Notes: generated from the letters alone by a model not told the origin. A stretch of DNA of 64,000 nucleotides from Tenebrio molitor (GCF_963966145.1 NC_091048.1:12214001-12278000), one strand, 5' to 3'; counted from the first letter of the stretch, positions 31,818 through 42,074 are shown. Program-made: numbers and translations.

Positions 31818-32990
31818 ATGGAAGTAGATAGTGATGAAGATTTACCAAATACTCCACCAGAAGTAAAAGAGGCAGCGAACTTGGTAACTTTGGAGTTGTT
31901 ACCTCTCAAATCGCGAGCACGCTATGAAAGGGAATATGATATGTTCATGAGATGGAGACAAGAAAAAAAAATAAAAGCTTTTCAGAGTCGGTAGTTTTGG
32001 GGTACATGTCGGAACAAGCCAAAGTGCAAAAATCATCGACTTTATGGTCACGATATTCGATGCTGAAAGCAAGCTTGGTTGTCAAAAATAATGTTGACAT
32101 TAGTAAATATTGTAAGTTGGTTGCATTTCTAAAAAGACAATCCGTTGGTTATAATATAAGGCCAAAAAATCAAAAATATTTTCAAGAGAGCAAATATTCA
32201 AGTTCTTATCAACGGCCCATGATGAAGAATTCCTCTTAATGAAGGTAAACTAAATAATTGCTAATTTTTACATTAATTTTCATTAATAATTTTTTTCTTA
32301 ATTGTGCAGGTTATTGCAATTATTGGATGGTCGGGTGCTTGCCGCTTCGACGAATTGAAAAATATGACAATTGACGACATACAAGACACCCAATCAGTAT
32401 TGATAATAAATATACCGGACTCTAAAACAGGAAAAAGTGGTGTATTCACACTAGTTGCAGTGAAAAATGAACTAGCAAATGATTTGAATTTGATTGAGAT
32501 ATACAGAAAATATGTTTCTCTAAGATCACCTCTTACAGAACATCGGCGATTGTTTGTGAACTATCAAAAGGGTAAATGTACCGTTCAACCCGTAGAAATA
32601 AACAAATTTGCCAAAGTACCGGCCATTATTGCAAATTACTTGAAAATACCAGATGCTTCTTCTTACACGGGGCACTGTTGGCGGAGAACATCAGCGTTCT
32701 TGTTGGTAGATGCTGGAGCTGACTTACTCACATTAAAAAGCCATGGAGGCTGGAAGTCCTCGGCAGTAGCAGAGGGCTATATCGAAAATTCAATTCAAAA
32801 TAAAATTTCGATCGCTACAAATATACTTGGAAATAACTTATCCGAGAAACCAAACAGAATTGCTAATGTGGCGTCAACGTCGAGCTCTGTATCGACACAT
32901 TATTTAGCAAATAAATCAGACACAGTTGGAATTTCAATTCATGCAGAAAATTGTACATTTAATTTTTATAATACCGATAAAAAAAGTTAA
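31818..32990 (+). pseudogene. Crypton tyrosine recombinase, two exons, two frameshifts
   Basis: Exon 1 starts MEVDSDEDLPNTPPEVKEA at 31818. It shifts frame at a run of nine A near 31963 (into SFSESVVLGYMSEQAK, STLWSRYSMLKASL, NVDISKYCKLVAFLKRQS) and again near 32185. It ends EEFLLMK at a GTAAAC donor (intron 32245–32309). Exon 2 continues VIAIIGWSGACRFDELKNMT. Catalytic residues are visible: R in GACRFDEL, H and R in GHCWRRTSAF, H/W in LKSHGGWKSS and Tyr in VAEGYIENS. Exon 2 is fully open. The enzyme family cuts and rejoins DNA through a 3'-phosphotyrosine link. Both shifts could be sequencing or decay; all chemistry residues survive. Confidence 0.9.
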
Positions 32991-33309
32991 CTATGTAATA
33001 ACTATGTTAATAAAGAATTCTTACAATAATTGTATAATTATATCAGAAGGTTATTTAAATGAAATTCCCTAAATGAGGAACAAATTATTTTTTATTACTT
33101 TCCCCACTAGTGAGGGAAGTGATTTACTTTCCTCACATGTGATGCAAACGCCTACTTTCCTCTTTAAATTGAGTGATGGAAATGTCATTTTCAGACTTGA
33201 CGTTGGAAAAAATTAATTACAAATTGTACTAGATTCGTTAAAGAGGTGCTAGGGTACTAAAATCATGGTCATTGTACCAAATGTAGTACAATTGTACTAA
33301 AAACGGCAA

Positions 33310-33575
33310 CACTGTCTCTGCCGGCTGTGCGCGTTGCTTTTGTTGCCTCGCTGGGGCTGCGCGCGGCGGTCGACTCGCGGCTGTTGCGGTGGGGGAGCTG
33401 TGCTCAGCGCGGAGTCCGGGTATTGTCGGCCGGAAGAAACACGGGTTCCGGGGCGGATTCGGTGGACGCGGTTGAGGTAGTTGTCTCCGCGCTAATTTTC
33501 TGCCCCGGCTCGGAGAAAGAACGGAATTATTCCGCCACCGGGAGCATTTCCTAGTAACTTCGTTACACTACTATA
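33310..33575. other. GC-rich block, part B of the interrupted insert
   Basis: GC-rich DNA abutting the truncated end of the pogo-like N-terminal half. On the minus strand it starts tgtaacgaagttactagg. Just outside lies ctata, which also occurs at 27726–27730 on the far side of the insert and may be the target duplication. The open frame 33327–33554 has no recognisable domain. Confidence 0.35.
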
Positions 33576-34257
33576 CCAGAGTAGTAAGGCACTCCTTTTC
33601 ATCGTTACTTGTAAACGAAAAAACAGCTTTCTCTCCTTTACGCACTAGAACTTTTTCTCGCTTTGGAGCGAAAAATATTGCTGTTTCATCAGCGTTAAAC
33701 ACTCTGCTTGGATCCTCTAAAACGTGCGTGTAGTCTTTTAATTCCATTTTTACTCCATCGAACCATTTCTTTAGGCTCTCTTCTGTTATAGACGCCCTTG
33801 CTCGGCATAGATTTTGTGTCATTCTGGCGGATACTTCTGGATGTCTTCTGCTAAATAACTTGAACCATTTGGGTCCCGGTTTTCCCTCCTTAAAAATAGT
33901 TATTCTGTTCAATTTTTTTATGTACATCTCAACAGAATCTAACAGCTGCGATTTAGTTATTGGAAAGCCTCTATCGGCGCTTATAAACATCCATTCAATT
34001 ATGATTTTCTCTTCCTCCTCCCGAAGATTCGTTTTTGGACCCATTTGTCGTTTTTCTGGATGTTTTCCTTTAACTTTGTAATAAAGTGTGGTCCTCGGAA
34101 CGTTGAACTGCTTAGCTGCAGATTTAACTGAAATATGGTTTCGTTTAACAGCCTCCAGTGCTTGTTGTATCATGTTGTCATCATATTTTAATATTTTTTT
34201 TTGACATGATGAAACTGCAAAAATAAAGTAGACACAGTTAATACCAATAGTTGACAC
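33576..34257 (-). pseudogene. Pogo-like transposase 2, N-terminal half
   Basis: MIQQALEAVKRNHISVKSAA and KQFNVPRTTLYYKVKGKHP form the psq HTH. IIIEWMFISADRGFPITKSQ through GPKWFKLFSRRHPEVSARMT is the CENP-B-type HTH. DPSRVFNADETAIFFAPK starts the DDE domain (first Asp in NADET). The frame breaks off after NDEKECLTTLV at the GC-rich insert and resumes at 27719. The true start is unclear; an acceptor-like TTTTTGCAG lies just upstream of the psq region near 34215. Confidence 0.85.
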
Positions 34258-34259
34258 CT

Positions 34260-34910
34260 TGTAGCCAGTAGCTGATAGCGGGTGTCAGCTATTGGATGTA
34301 CTTAAAATTTCAGCACCATAATTTCACAGCAATATAACCATCTTGATTATATGTAATAAAGACTATTGTAGCATGTTTTCTCATATACCCAAGAGCTGAC
34401 ACATGTGTCAGGCATTGGATTTATTAAGATTTTTGCAAGCCAATAGCTGACACCCCCATTCGTAACCCTAAAAATCGTATTATAATAAAAATGCACAAAA
34501 TAACTTATTCTCTTGTAATTATAGATAACCTAAATTATTATACTCGTAGTTTAATAAAGTATAAAAAACTCACCTTATTAGACTATGGCCCAAAATGGGT
34601 CTGGGACTGCTCCGGACTCTCAGGGGGTTTTTCGGGACAAAGGGGATATTTTGTGATACCGTTTGGCGCTGCCGAATTTTGAGAGCCGCCGAGCCGCCTA
34701 AGAATTTTTGCCGTTTTGTGGGCGAGTAACCCCTCGCATCTAGAGAGGTAATTACCGTCCTTTAGCGATTTCACGTCACTAATACCGTTCATTAGGGGTG
34801 GTTCGATCCAGTTCGAATATCATACCGTACCGTGAGGGAGTACCGGAAAGTCCTTCCTCAAGATTATCGGCAAGTCGCCCCTTTCAGCGGAAAGGTAATT
34901 ACCGAACAAT
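34260..34910. other. Gene-free stretch with short repeats
   Basis: The phrases ccaatagttgaca, cagctattgg and caatagctgacaccc recur in both orientations between 34240 and 34460 and may be terminal or subterminal repeats of the adjacent pogo-like element. No gene is seen. Confidence 0.45.
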
Positions 34911-34914
34911 TCGC

Positions 34915-35113
34915 ATTTTTAATACCAACGTTCATTCGTTAGAGGTGCAAAATTAAATATCCTTTTAGGATCGGTAGTATTAATGGCAGATGAAATAAAG
35001 TAGTCTTCTACTTCGTGGTGCCAATTTTGTATTTTGCTTTTAGTTACTGCCGCTCGAGATGCACATAAGTTTTGTGCTATTCGACTTGGTGTTGATGATT
35101 TGAGTTCTAGGTC
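34915..35113 (-). pseudogene. Pogo-like transposase 3, short internal fragment
   Basis: The minus strand reads LELKSSTPSRIAQNLCASRA, AAVTKSKIQNWHHEVEDYFI and TDPKRIFN, about 65 codons. It matches the end of the CENP-B-type HTH and the link to the DDE domain (..RIFNxDE). The expected NADE is lost. The fragment is cut by the TAA target site of the Harbinger element. Confidence 0.6.
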
Positions 35114-35558
35114 TAAGGCCCGGTTTCTAGAAACAAATTTATTGGTCCAGTTAGTTTAACTCTCCGTTAAATTAGCAAATGGGTTGCTAGAAACATATTT
35201 ATTGGTCCAGTTAGTTTAACTCTCCGATAAATTATAAATGGGTTTCTGAACTACAAAATTTAGTTTTAACTGAGCAAAAATGCACAGTTAAAATAACGCG
35301 GCAAATAGGTGCGTTAAGTTATTTGACTACACATGCGCGCTTCCACTTCTGGAGTTCTGGAAGAATCGAAGAAATTACCGTTATCATTAATCCGTTACAC
35401 GTTCCATTCGTTTGATTGTTTGCAACTTTCAGAGGATCTATTTGCGTTTTGGTTACGGTGTTTTGGTGTTTTTTTTGCGTTTCAAAGTGTGCTGTTAGGA
35501 AGGTTAACAACAGGGACCAAATCTTCAAGAAATTGGTGGTTGTGTTTTGGTTTTTCCA

Positions 35559-36610
35559 TGGAGCTGCAAGAATTCGATAGTTCAAGTTTATCGTCAGATG
35601 AAGAATTGTTTGAACTTGTTGGGGCGGTGCAGCCAGCCAGAGTTTTTAGAGAACGAAAAAGTCCGTTCGAAGCAGAGTTTAGGAGCAGATATCGTTTCTA
35701 CAAAAACACTGTGAGGACCATCATAGCCTTGGTTGAAGATCACATCTCACCAATGACACTGAGGACTCGTTCGTTATCTGCTGCTGAGCAGTTACTCATT
35801 GCTTTGCGATTCTACGCAACTGGTGCATTTCAGATTCTTGTTGGAGATGATTATGGAGTGCATAAAAGTACTGTGTGTCGTATCGTCCAACGGGTTTCAA
35901 TCGTTTTAGCAGAATTACGCCCACACTTTGTGAAAATGCCTGAAACGAATGCAGAAAAACTTTCTGTAAAAGCTGGTTTTCATGAGCTCCGTGGCTTTCC
36001 AAATATTATTGGTTGTGTAGATGGTAGTCATATACCAATAATATCCCCAGGTGGTGATAATGCTGAACTTTATAGAAATAGAAAAACCTATTTCTCAATT
36101 AATGTGCAAGGTGTTTGTGACTCTAAGTTAACAATACGTGATATTGTTGCTCGTTGGCCTGGATCTACCCATGACAGTACAGTGTGGAATTCTTCATTTT
36201 TGAGTGCAAGATGTGAAGCAGGAGAATTTCAAGGTGCATACATAATAGGAGACAGTGCTTATGCGTGCAGGCCTTATTTAATGACCCCTGTGTTAAATCT
36301 CACTACACAACCGGAAGTGAACTATAATACTTCCCACAAATCGACAAGAAATTGCATCGAACGTTGTTTTGGGGCTTGGAAAAGAAGATTCCCATGTCTG
36401 TCACTAGGTTTAAGGACAAAGTTGGAAAATACATTGACCATCATTGTAGCAACTGCAGTTCTCCATAATATAGCTATTAATGAGAATGATGGAGCTGATG
36501 ATTTTGATTTGATTCAGGACTATGAAAATGTTGAAGAAGAAGTGAATCATGATGCTGGGGCAGGAGGAAATGCAGTTAGAAGGGCATTAATAGACACTGT
36601 TTTCAGGTAA
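35559..36610 (+). CDS. PIF/Harbinger (HARBI1-like) transposase
   Basis: The frame is open from 35333 to 36610. I favour the start at 35559 (MELQEFDSSS), because the upstream codons lie in a low-identity leader. About 350 residues, the usual family length. HTH-like region around DDYGVHKSTVCRIVQRVS. Catalytic residues: Asp in GCVDGSHIPI, Asp in IIGDSAYACRPY and Glu in NCIERCFGAWKRRF; WPGSTHDSTVW also fits. In this family the DDE protein needs a Myb-like partner for nuclear import and DNA recognition, and that gene lies downstream in convergent orientation. No stop or frameshift seen. The only apparently intact transposase in the window. Confidence 0.9.
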
Positions 36611-36658
36611 ATATCTTAACAAAACTATGAAGGTATAAGATATTAACAAAACTTAAAA

Positions 36659-38532
36659 TTAATTATCTAACAATTTTTGTACTTTAATATCGTGTAATTT
36701 TCTTTCACGTTCCATCTCTTCTAAACGATTTCTTAAATTTCATTGTTGAAGCTTTTGTTCGTACTCCATCTGTTGTTGCAAAATAGTTAATTGCTTAAGC
36801 TTGATTTCTTTTTCGATGTTAAGAATGTCTAATTTCTGTTTTTGTATGTCTTCATCGTGCCGGTCTTTAAAATTTTTTCGCTCAACAAAACGATGCGATA
36901 AAGTTTCAAGGCATTTTTTCTTTTTTTGAACACTTTTCTCCAGTGCGCTCTGTACGTTTACGCTTTCGACTCGCGTTTAATATATCATCAGCAGGAGTTT
37001 CAAGAGATGGAGTTGGAGGTGGACTTTCATCACTGGTTTGCTCTGTTGCTGCTGCAGTATTTAACGGTTCTGTAAATATGTGTTATGTTAAGAAGTTACC
37101 AAATTTTCAAAGTATTAATATTAGTACCATTTGTAATTGATTCATCAATTAATAATAGCTCCATATCTGGTATATGAAAATCCTCTGAAAATTATAGAAT
37201 ATAATTATTTTGATCGAACAGTTTTAACTGACATTCATATTAAGCATAACAGACCAGACATTATTATTTTCAATAAACAACAAAAGCAAGCATTTCTTTT
37301 AGATATAGCTGTTCCAAATTCACATAATATAATAACACAGACATATAACACAAAAATTAATAAATATTTAGAGCTCTTCGTTGCTATGAGAAATCTTTGG
37401 TGTTTAGAAAAAATTTCGATTTTACTACTTATAATTTCAGCAACGGGAATAGTACTGCAATCTCTTTTTAAAAATTTAAAAATTCTGGATTTAGGTAACA
37501 CATTGGTAGTTGAAATTCAAAAAGGTATATTATTATACTCATGTCACATCGTGAGAAAGTTTCTTAACATTGACATAGAACATAATAAAACACAACAAAG
37601 TCAAAATGTGGAGGCGAGACGCCGGTAATTATGTTGATTAGCACTGCATTATTACTAATATATCTATAATAGTGTATGTACTCCGACAAAATTGCCGTGC
37701 CGCTGGGTGGTGGAGGGTTATAAATCAGTGAGCATTGTTATGGGTTACCTATTAATTATGTTAAATTTGTGTTAAGGCTGTTTAACGATGATAGGTTTTT
37801 TCAATTGAGAACTTCAGTTAGAATTAACAATTAAGATCTGTCTTTGTTATAATTAGTTTATTTGAGATTTTAATTTGTTTTTGGCCGACTTGTAAATATG
37901 TATATTAACTTTAATCTTATTTTTTTTTTGCTTTGGATTTAGTTCTAGTTGTAGTACAGTGGATAATAAATAATGTGTTATGATTGATAATTGTTAATAT
38001 TGTTATGTAATAAATACCGATTGTATCTGGGCGGGAACTGCAACTTGGTTCTTCGTCAATAAATTGTCCACTTGAATCATATTTATTTTTTAATGGTTTG
38101 AATTGGTCGCGAAGAACTGTTACAATTTTCTCATCCAAGGCGGTGCTTTCTGGTGTGAATCTGCCACCCCCTGTTTTGTAAGCATTTTGCTAAAAATAAT
38201 TATTAATCATTTGATGCTCGATGTGAATACTACCTTCCTATCATATACACATAAAAGTGTTTACTTACCTTGTCACTATGCAAGTTGCTTCTCGCGGTCT
38301 TCTTCAGATTATCGTACAAAGCGTGAATTTGCTTTGCAGACCTCTTTCCGGTATGGCTTTGCGCATTGAATTGTTTTGCAATTTCTTGCCATGCCAAATT
38401 ACGTTTAGCGACGGTAACGGCGTCTAACTGTTTATTTTCTATAATACCTTTGTATTTCGTCGTGACAATTTCAAAAAGGGCATTTTTTTCGTTTTCAGTG
38501 AAATTTTTAGCTCGAACGCGTTTCTCTTCCAT
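36659..38532 (-). pseudogene. Harbinger Myb/SANT-like accessory gene, three exons, split by a LINE
   Basis: Exon 1 (38532–38269) reads EKRVRAKNFTENEKNALFEI, AWQEIAKQFN and GKRSAKQIHALYDNLKKTAR, a Myb/SANT-like DNA-binding domain. It ends at a GTAAGT donor. The intron is 38268–38190, and exon 2 resumes QNAYKTGGGRFTPEST and DEKIVTVLRDQFKPLKNKYD. The last exon (about 37070–36659, preceded by TTTACAG) is acidic then highly charged, with NIEKEIKLKQLTILQQQMEY as coiled coil, ending at TAA (36659). One in-frame TGA lies at 36740–36742. The R2-like fragment sits in the intron before the last exon, opposite in strand. The partner protein guides the transposase to DNA. It may still be partly functional if the TGA only trims the tail. 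Confidence 0.75.
37175..37745 (+). mobile_element. R2-like (RLE) LINE, 3'-end fragment
   Basis: Reads FDRTVLTDIHIKHNRP, RPDIIIFNKQQKQAFLLDIA (RPD-X14-D nuclease motif) and ends FLNIDIEHNKTQQSQN near 37600. The following 3' UTR (gtatgtactccgacaaaatt, gccgtgccgctgggtgg) matches the copy at 6595–7890. Severely 5'-truncated, as is common for LINE copies. Confidence 0.85.
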
Positions 38533-39095
38533 TTTGAAATTTGAATTTATTGTCAAAAATTACCGACATTGATAGCAACGCCATCTATACGATTTTAAAA
38601 TAATTCTTAGTTCAGGATAAAACCACCAGTTAGTTATCGGACCTATAAACTAACTGGAGGATCGTTCAGAAACCCAACTGAATTTTAACTGTCCGATAAA
38701 TTTATCGGTCAGTTAGTTAACAGACCAGTTAAATATCTTTCTAGAAACCGGCCCTAAGTGTATTTTACAATAGGGGTTACCACTTATATAGGTCTCCAAA
38801 CGACATACATAATATTGCAGACGTACATAGTATTGCACCACTACACCTCCCCCTTTTAAAGCAATGTCTTTTCGCTTGGAAAATTTTGAAATTTAAAAAT
38901 AAAAGGAAAACAGAAAAAGAAAAGAAAAGGCATTTTACAGGTCACAAATTAATTAATTGACTAAGGATGATTTGATGCTGAAAACTTAACTGTAATTTTT
39001 TCTTAAATCTAATTAAGTTTAACAATATTTTTTATTTATCCTCTGTTTTTACTAATTAAATTACTTATAATACCTACAAATTCTATCTTTATGTA

Positions 39096-39304
39096 CAGTT
39101 ACGGCAAAATAAAAGCGACCACTAAATTGACATTTTTGTCATCTTGATAAGTTTTGGTAATTCAGGCTTTTAAAATGAAAGTTTCTCGTTTAACAAGAGA
39201 CCCATACCTGTGGCACAACATAACACTGACGGATGATATCAATTTGAAAAATAGTTTTTTTATTACAAAAAAAATTGCAGCCCAGTTTTATTTGGCCGCA
39301 ACAG
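39096..39304. mobile_element. MITE, 209 bp, TA target site
   Basis: Left cagttacggcaaaataaaag and right gttttatttggccgcaacag are inverted with a few differences. TA flanks at 39094–39095 and 39305–39306. Tc1-like by target and ends. Confidence 0.7.
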
Positions 39305-39536
39305 TACTACGAGTTCTTTCCCGTTAGCGCCTGTTAACGTGCAGTTCGCTTCACTCACGCACCTCACTTTGTACGGTCCGGAAAAAACAGGGTCGCACTT
39401 CACTTTTTACTAAAACTAAGGCCAGGGTCAGACGAGCGTTTATTGAACGGACGTCGCGACGCGCGTTATTTTAAACGCAGTGTTTTTGTCATAGTCACAC
39501 GAGCGCTCAGTTGCAAACGTTACAGCAAACCATCGA

Positions 39537-40712
39537 CATGGATGACGAGTTAGATGTTGCCATATTTTTGTATTTGTCTTTGAAATTAATTAAAAAAAAA
39601 AACGTAAAGTCCTCGTCGAAAAATAGTCAATTTTGACTTAAATTGTAAATCATTTTACAATAGGAGAGAAAATCGTCTTATAACTACCATAAATAATTCC
39701 ATAAATAAATAGGGGCTGTTACTTTACCTGATGTTTGCTCTTCCTTGAGTCGGCACTGCACAACAAAGGGGCAATAAAGTTAGAGGGTATTATGGTAGTT
39801 ATAAGACGATTTTCTCTCCTATTGTGAAATGATTTACAATTTAAGTCAAAATTGACTATTTCCAGACGAGGACTTTACTAAAAAACGTAAATGGTGGGTC
39901 CATCCTATAAATAGTACAAGACTTTCACACGGCTGCTTTTATACCCTGTACCCCCTGTTACGACAAGATTTTGTGCGCTTCTTTAATTACTTTCGGATGT
40001 CCCAATCTTCTTTTGATGAACTGCTATAGTGCATTCATTTTAAATGTTGGGTTTTGTAATAAAACTTGCCTGCTTTGACACTTGTCCGAAACTCAGTGAA
40101 TCTAAAACTGTGTTCAATATATTCGGGTCCAAAATTAAAGAATGGTGGAATCGAGATCAACTTTTAGAAGACCAAGTGAAACCATTAACATTTGTTGCCA
40201 ATACTGGTGGATCATCTAGTGAATTTGATTCAGATGACGATTAATTTTTTATTTGTTTACGTATTTTATTATTTATTTTTTACTTACTTTAAAAGATACA
40301 TGTAATGGATACTTTACTAATTACTCTTATTTCTTTATTAAGTATCTTATTTGTCAAATACATTATTTAAAATCAACAATCTCTTTACATTTTTTTGGTC
40401 ACTGATCACAAAATGTGTTTTAATTTTTTTTTACTTGTGGATATTTTAACGTCTCTTTCTTTTGCTCGTCGATAAGATGGTGAAAGTACGACGTGGTACC
40501 AGTTTTATATGAACAGAGGGATTCCTACTTTACGGTACCGATACAATGAAAATTTGCCGCTTTCGTAATTTATGGTGTGTTGAGTTTACAACTTTACCCA
40601 ACGTTTAAAATGAATGTCCTATAACTGAAATAAAGGATTCAATAAACCTTCAAAACACCAATATGAGATCTGCCATTCCACCTGAAGAAATGTTGGCTTT
40701 AACTTTAAAGTA
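39537..40712 (+). pseudogene. Harbinger transposase 2, N-terminal pieces only
   Basis: MDDELDVAIFLYLSLKLIKK starts at 39537. A 269-bp MITE (39607–39875) interrupts. The text resumes KWWVHPINSTRLSHGCFYTL, RFFNYFRMSQSSFDELL, then a stop. At 40663 a further piece MRSAIPPEEMLALTLK ends at a GTAAGT donor (from 40711), equivalent to the next exon of the family. All catalytic residues are missing. Confidence 0.8.
39607..39875. mobile_element. MITE with about 95-bp inverted ends, TA target site
   Basis: Left aagtcctcgtcgaaaaatag and right ctatttccagacgaggactt pair, continuing through ttgacttaaattgtaaatca and aggagagaaaatcgtcttat to ataactaccataa. Only about 80 bp in the centre are unpaired. TA lies on both sides. 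Inserted in the Harbinger transposase start region. Confidence 0.9.
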
Positions 40713-40857
40713 AGTAAAAGTGTTCTTTTATTCAAGTCAGAGTATTGTAGAAAATAAACTACTCGTAGGTACCTACTCTCATGCAAAAAAGTTTATATAT
40801 AAAATACAAAAATATAGAAAAGGAGGTAGCAGGTACAATAACACCTTCCACGCAATA

Positions 40858-41250
40858 TTAGTATTGTGCAGAATCACCTTCAGGTGAAAATTGGGACAAA
40901 TAGGACCCAGCCGATGAACTGCTGGGTCCTAAGGGGGTCAAGTTATTATCAGTGTAGTTTGGGTAACTACATGCATATCCGTATTGCAAACTCGGAGGAT
41001 TCCTGTACTGAAGTGTACTGTAAGTACCAGTATTAGCTGTTTTATTCTTTTTGAATCGTTGCAATATTTGTAAAACTTCTATACGGAATTGTATTTTCTC
41101 ATCGTTTGTGAGTAGCTTTACCGATGGAATGAGTGACGTAAAAAAAGCTCCATCCTCGTCTGGTTCTTTTATATAATTTTCGTTTTGTTTCTTCAAAGTA
41201 GTGTCAATAAATTGGGACACTGGTTTTGACTTTGAAGACACCTTCACCAT
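40858..41250 (-). pseudogene. Harbinger MADF/BESS accessory protein, C-terminal part
   Basis: About 130 residues. EDGAFFTSLIPSVKLLTNDE followed by KIQFRIEVLQILQRF fits the BESS motif (protein–protein interaction), which in many Harbinger-type elements follows an N-terminal MADF DNA-binding domain. The MADF half is missing upstream of 41250. The tail is Ser/Tyr-rich. Convergent with the transposase remnant, as in the element at 35117. Confidence 0.65.
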
Positions 41251-41289
41251 TCAAGGCTTCGAAAATAATTTAAGTCAAGACAACAGCAT

Positions 41290-41560
41290 GGGTTGGCCAT
41301 TTTAAAACGCGAGTGAAACGAGCGTTTTAAAGGTCCATGAGTGCCAAAAAAAGCCCAATTTACACAAGAACGAGTTGAATACAACGTTTTTTTGTTCGAC
41401 GAGCCCCTTAAAGGCTCCAAATCGCTTAAAATCTTTAAAATTAGCTTGACGTTTCGTTTTGACAAATTGTCAAATTTTTCAAAATCCCTTCACACAGGAG
41501 AAAATTCTCGAATTCTGAGTGTCAAACAAAAAAACATTTTTTTTTCTGGCAGAAATTTCA
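41290..41560. repeat. Foldback repeat (CGAGTGAAACGAG type), right-hand copy
   Basis: Starts at the hairpin centre (cgcgagtgaaacgagcgttt). The right arm and the following 200 bp closely match 21076–21340, including acaacgtttttttgttcgac. The left arm is lost. A shared short frame in both copies is explained by the repeat. Confidence 0.85.
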
Positions 41561-41579
41561 TCTAACTCATTTTGTGGCC

Positions 41580-42060
41580 TGTTTCATAAAAATTACAATT
41601 TACAATTTAACAAATGACAATTACAATTCTACAATAGGCTTGTCCGACATCGATTGACGTGCCGCCAAGTGGCGGAGCGCGTCGTTTTTCGGTGTTGGTA
41701 AACAAACAGTTTCGTATTTGACGACGTGTAAAGTCGGCTTTTTCAAAGTAAGAAATTAAAATTATTTAGAAACAAAAAGAGCGATCAATCGGGAGGTATT
41801 TGCTGTGTTCCGGGTTGCAAAAAACCGAAAAAGAAGAATCGATAATCGAAATTTTAATAATGTATTTGGCATGCGTACTTGCTAACAATAAATAAACTCT
41901 TATTCGGAAGAATTAAAAAGCAACCGTTGTTACTTTTTATACAATAAGTAAACAGCTGACGCATAAAGCAGTTAATTTCAGTTGCATTAATAATTTACAT
42001 GATTAATATAGTACGTTAAATATACTGGACAAAGTACATGAAGTAAAACCATTGAATGTT
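41580..42060. other. Gene-poor stretch with a possible THAP-type start
   Basis: At 41785–41840 the plus strand reads a short SGGICCVPGCKKPKKKN-like stretch with paired cysteines, reminiscent of the start of a THAP zinc finger, but it ends within 20 codons. Otherwise nothing is recognised. Confidence 0.3.
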
Positions 42061-42074
42061 AGGAATTATTGTCA

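Larger units (their letters stand above)
31485..33216 (+). mobile_element. Crypton (tyrosine-recombinase) DNA element with hairpin and inverted ends
   Basis: The recombinase gene at 31818–32990 is enclosed by a 140-bp hairpin at 31485–31627 and by a perfect 17-bp inverted repeat, TTTTTTCCAACGTCAAG at 31625–31641 and its reverse complement at 33196–33212. Cryptons usually lack terminal inverted repeats, so the repeat is notable. The last 110 bp are shared with the small element at 22333–22732. Outer boundary and target duplication are not certain. Confidence 0.8.
35117..38754 (+). mobile_element. PIF/Harbinger transposon with TAA target duplications
   Basis: TAA lies at 35114–35116 and 38755–38757. 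Ends ggcccggtttctagaaa and tttctagaaaccggccc are inverted with one base difference; a 3-bp TWA duplication and GG..CCGGTTTC-like ends are characteristic of PIF/Harbinger. It encodes a plus-strand transposase and a convergent minus-strand Myb-like protein, the usual two-gene set. Near the left end, the block tttattggtccagttagttt with flanks is directly repeated at 35140 and 35200 and echoed inverted at the right end (subterminal repeats). An R2-like LINE fragment (37175–37745) is inserted between the genes. Confidence 0.92.
39420..41265 (+). mobile_element. Second PIF/Harbinger element, internally deleted, right end lost
   Basis: Starts ggccagggtcagacgagcgt after TAA (39417–39419), a typical Harbinger end. 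It contains the start of a transposase (39537), a further exon piece (40663–40712), and a convergent minus-strand BESS-motif protein (40858–41250). No matching right terminus is found; sequence after 41265 becomes the foldback repeat at 41290. Confidence 0.7.

Noticed and set aside
34820..34860. Possible rRNA-like phrase (accgtgagggagtaccgg)
   Set aside because: Only a short resemblance to 28S; the surrounding sequence does not match rRNA.
35333..35558. N-terminal extension of the Harbinger transposase
   Set aside because: Open but poorly matching the family; the start at 35559 gives the usual length.
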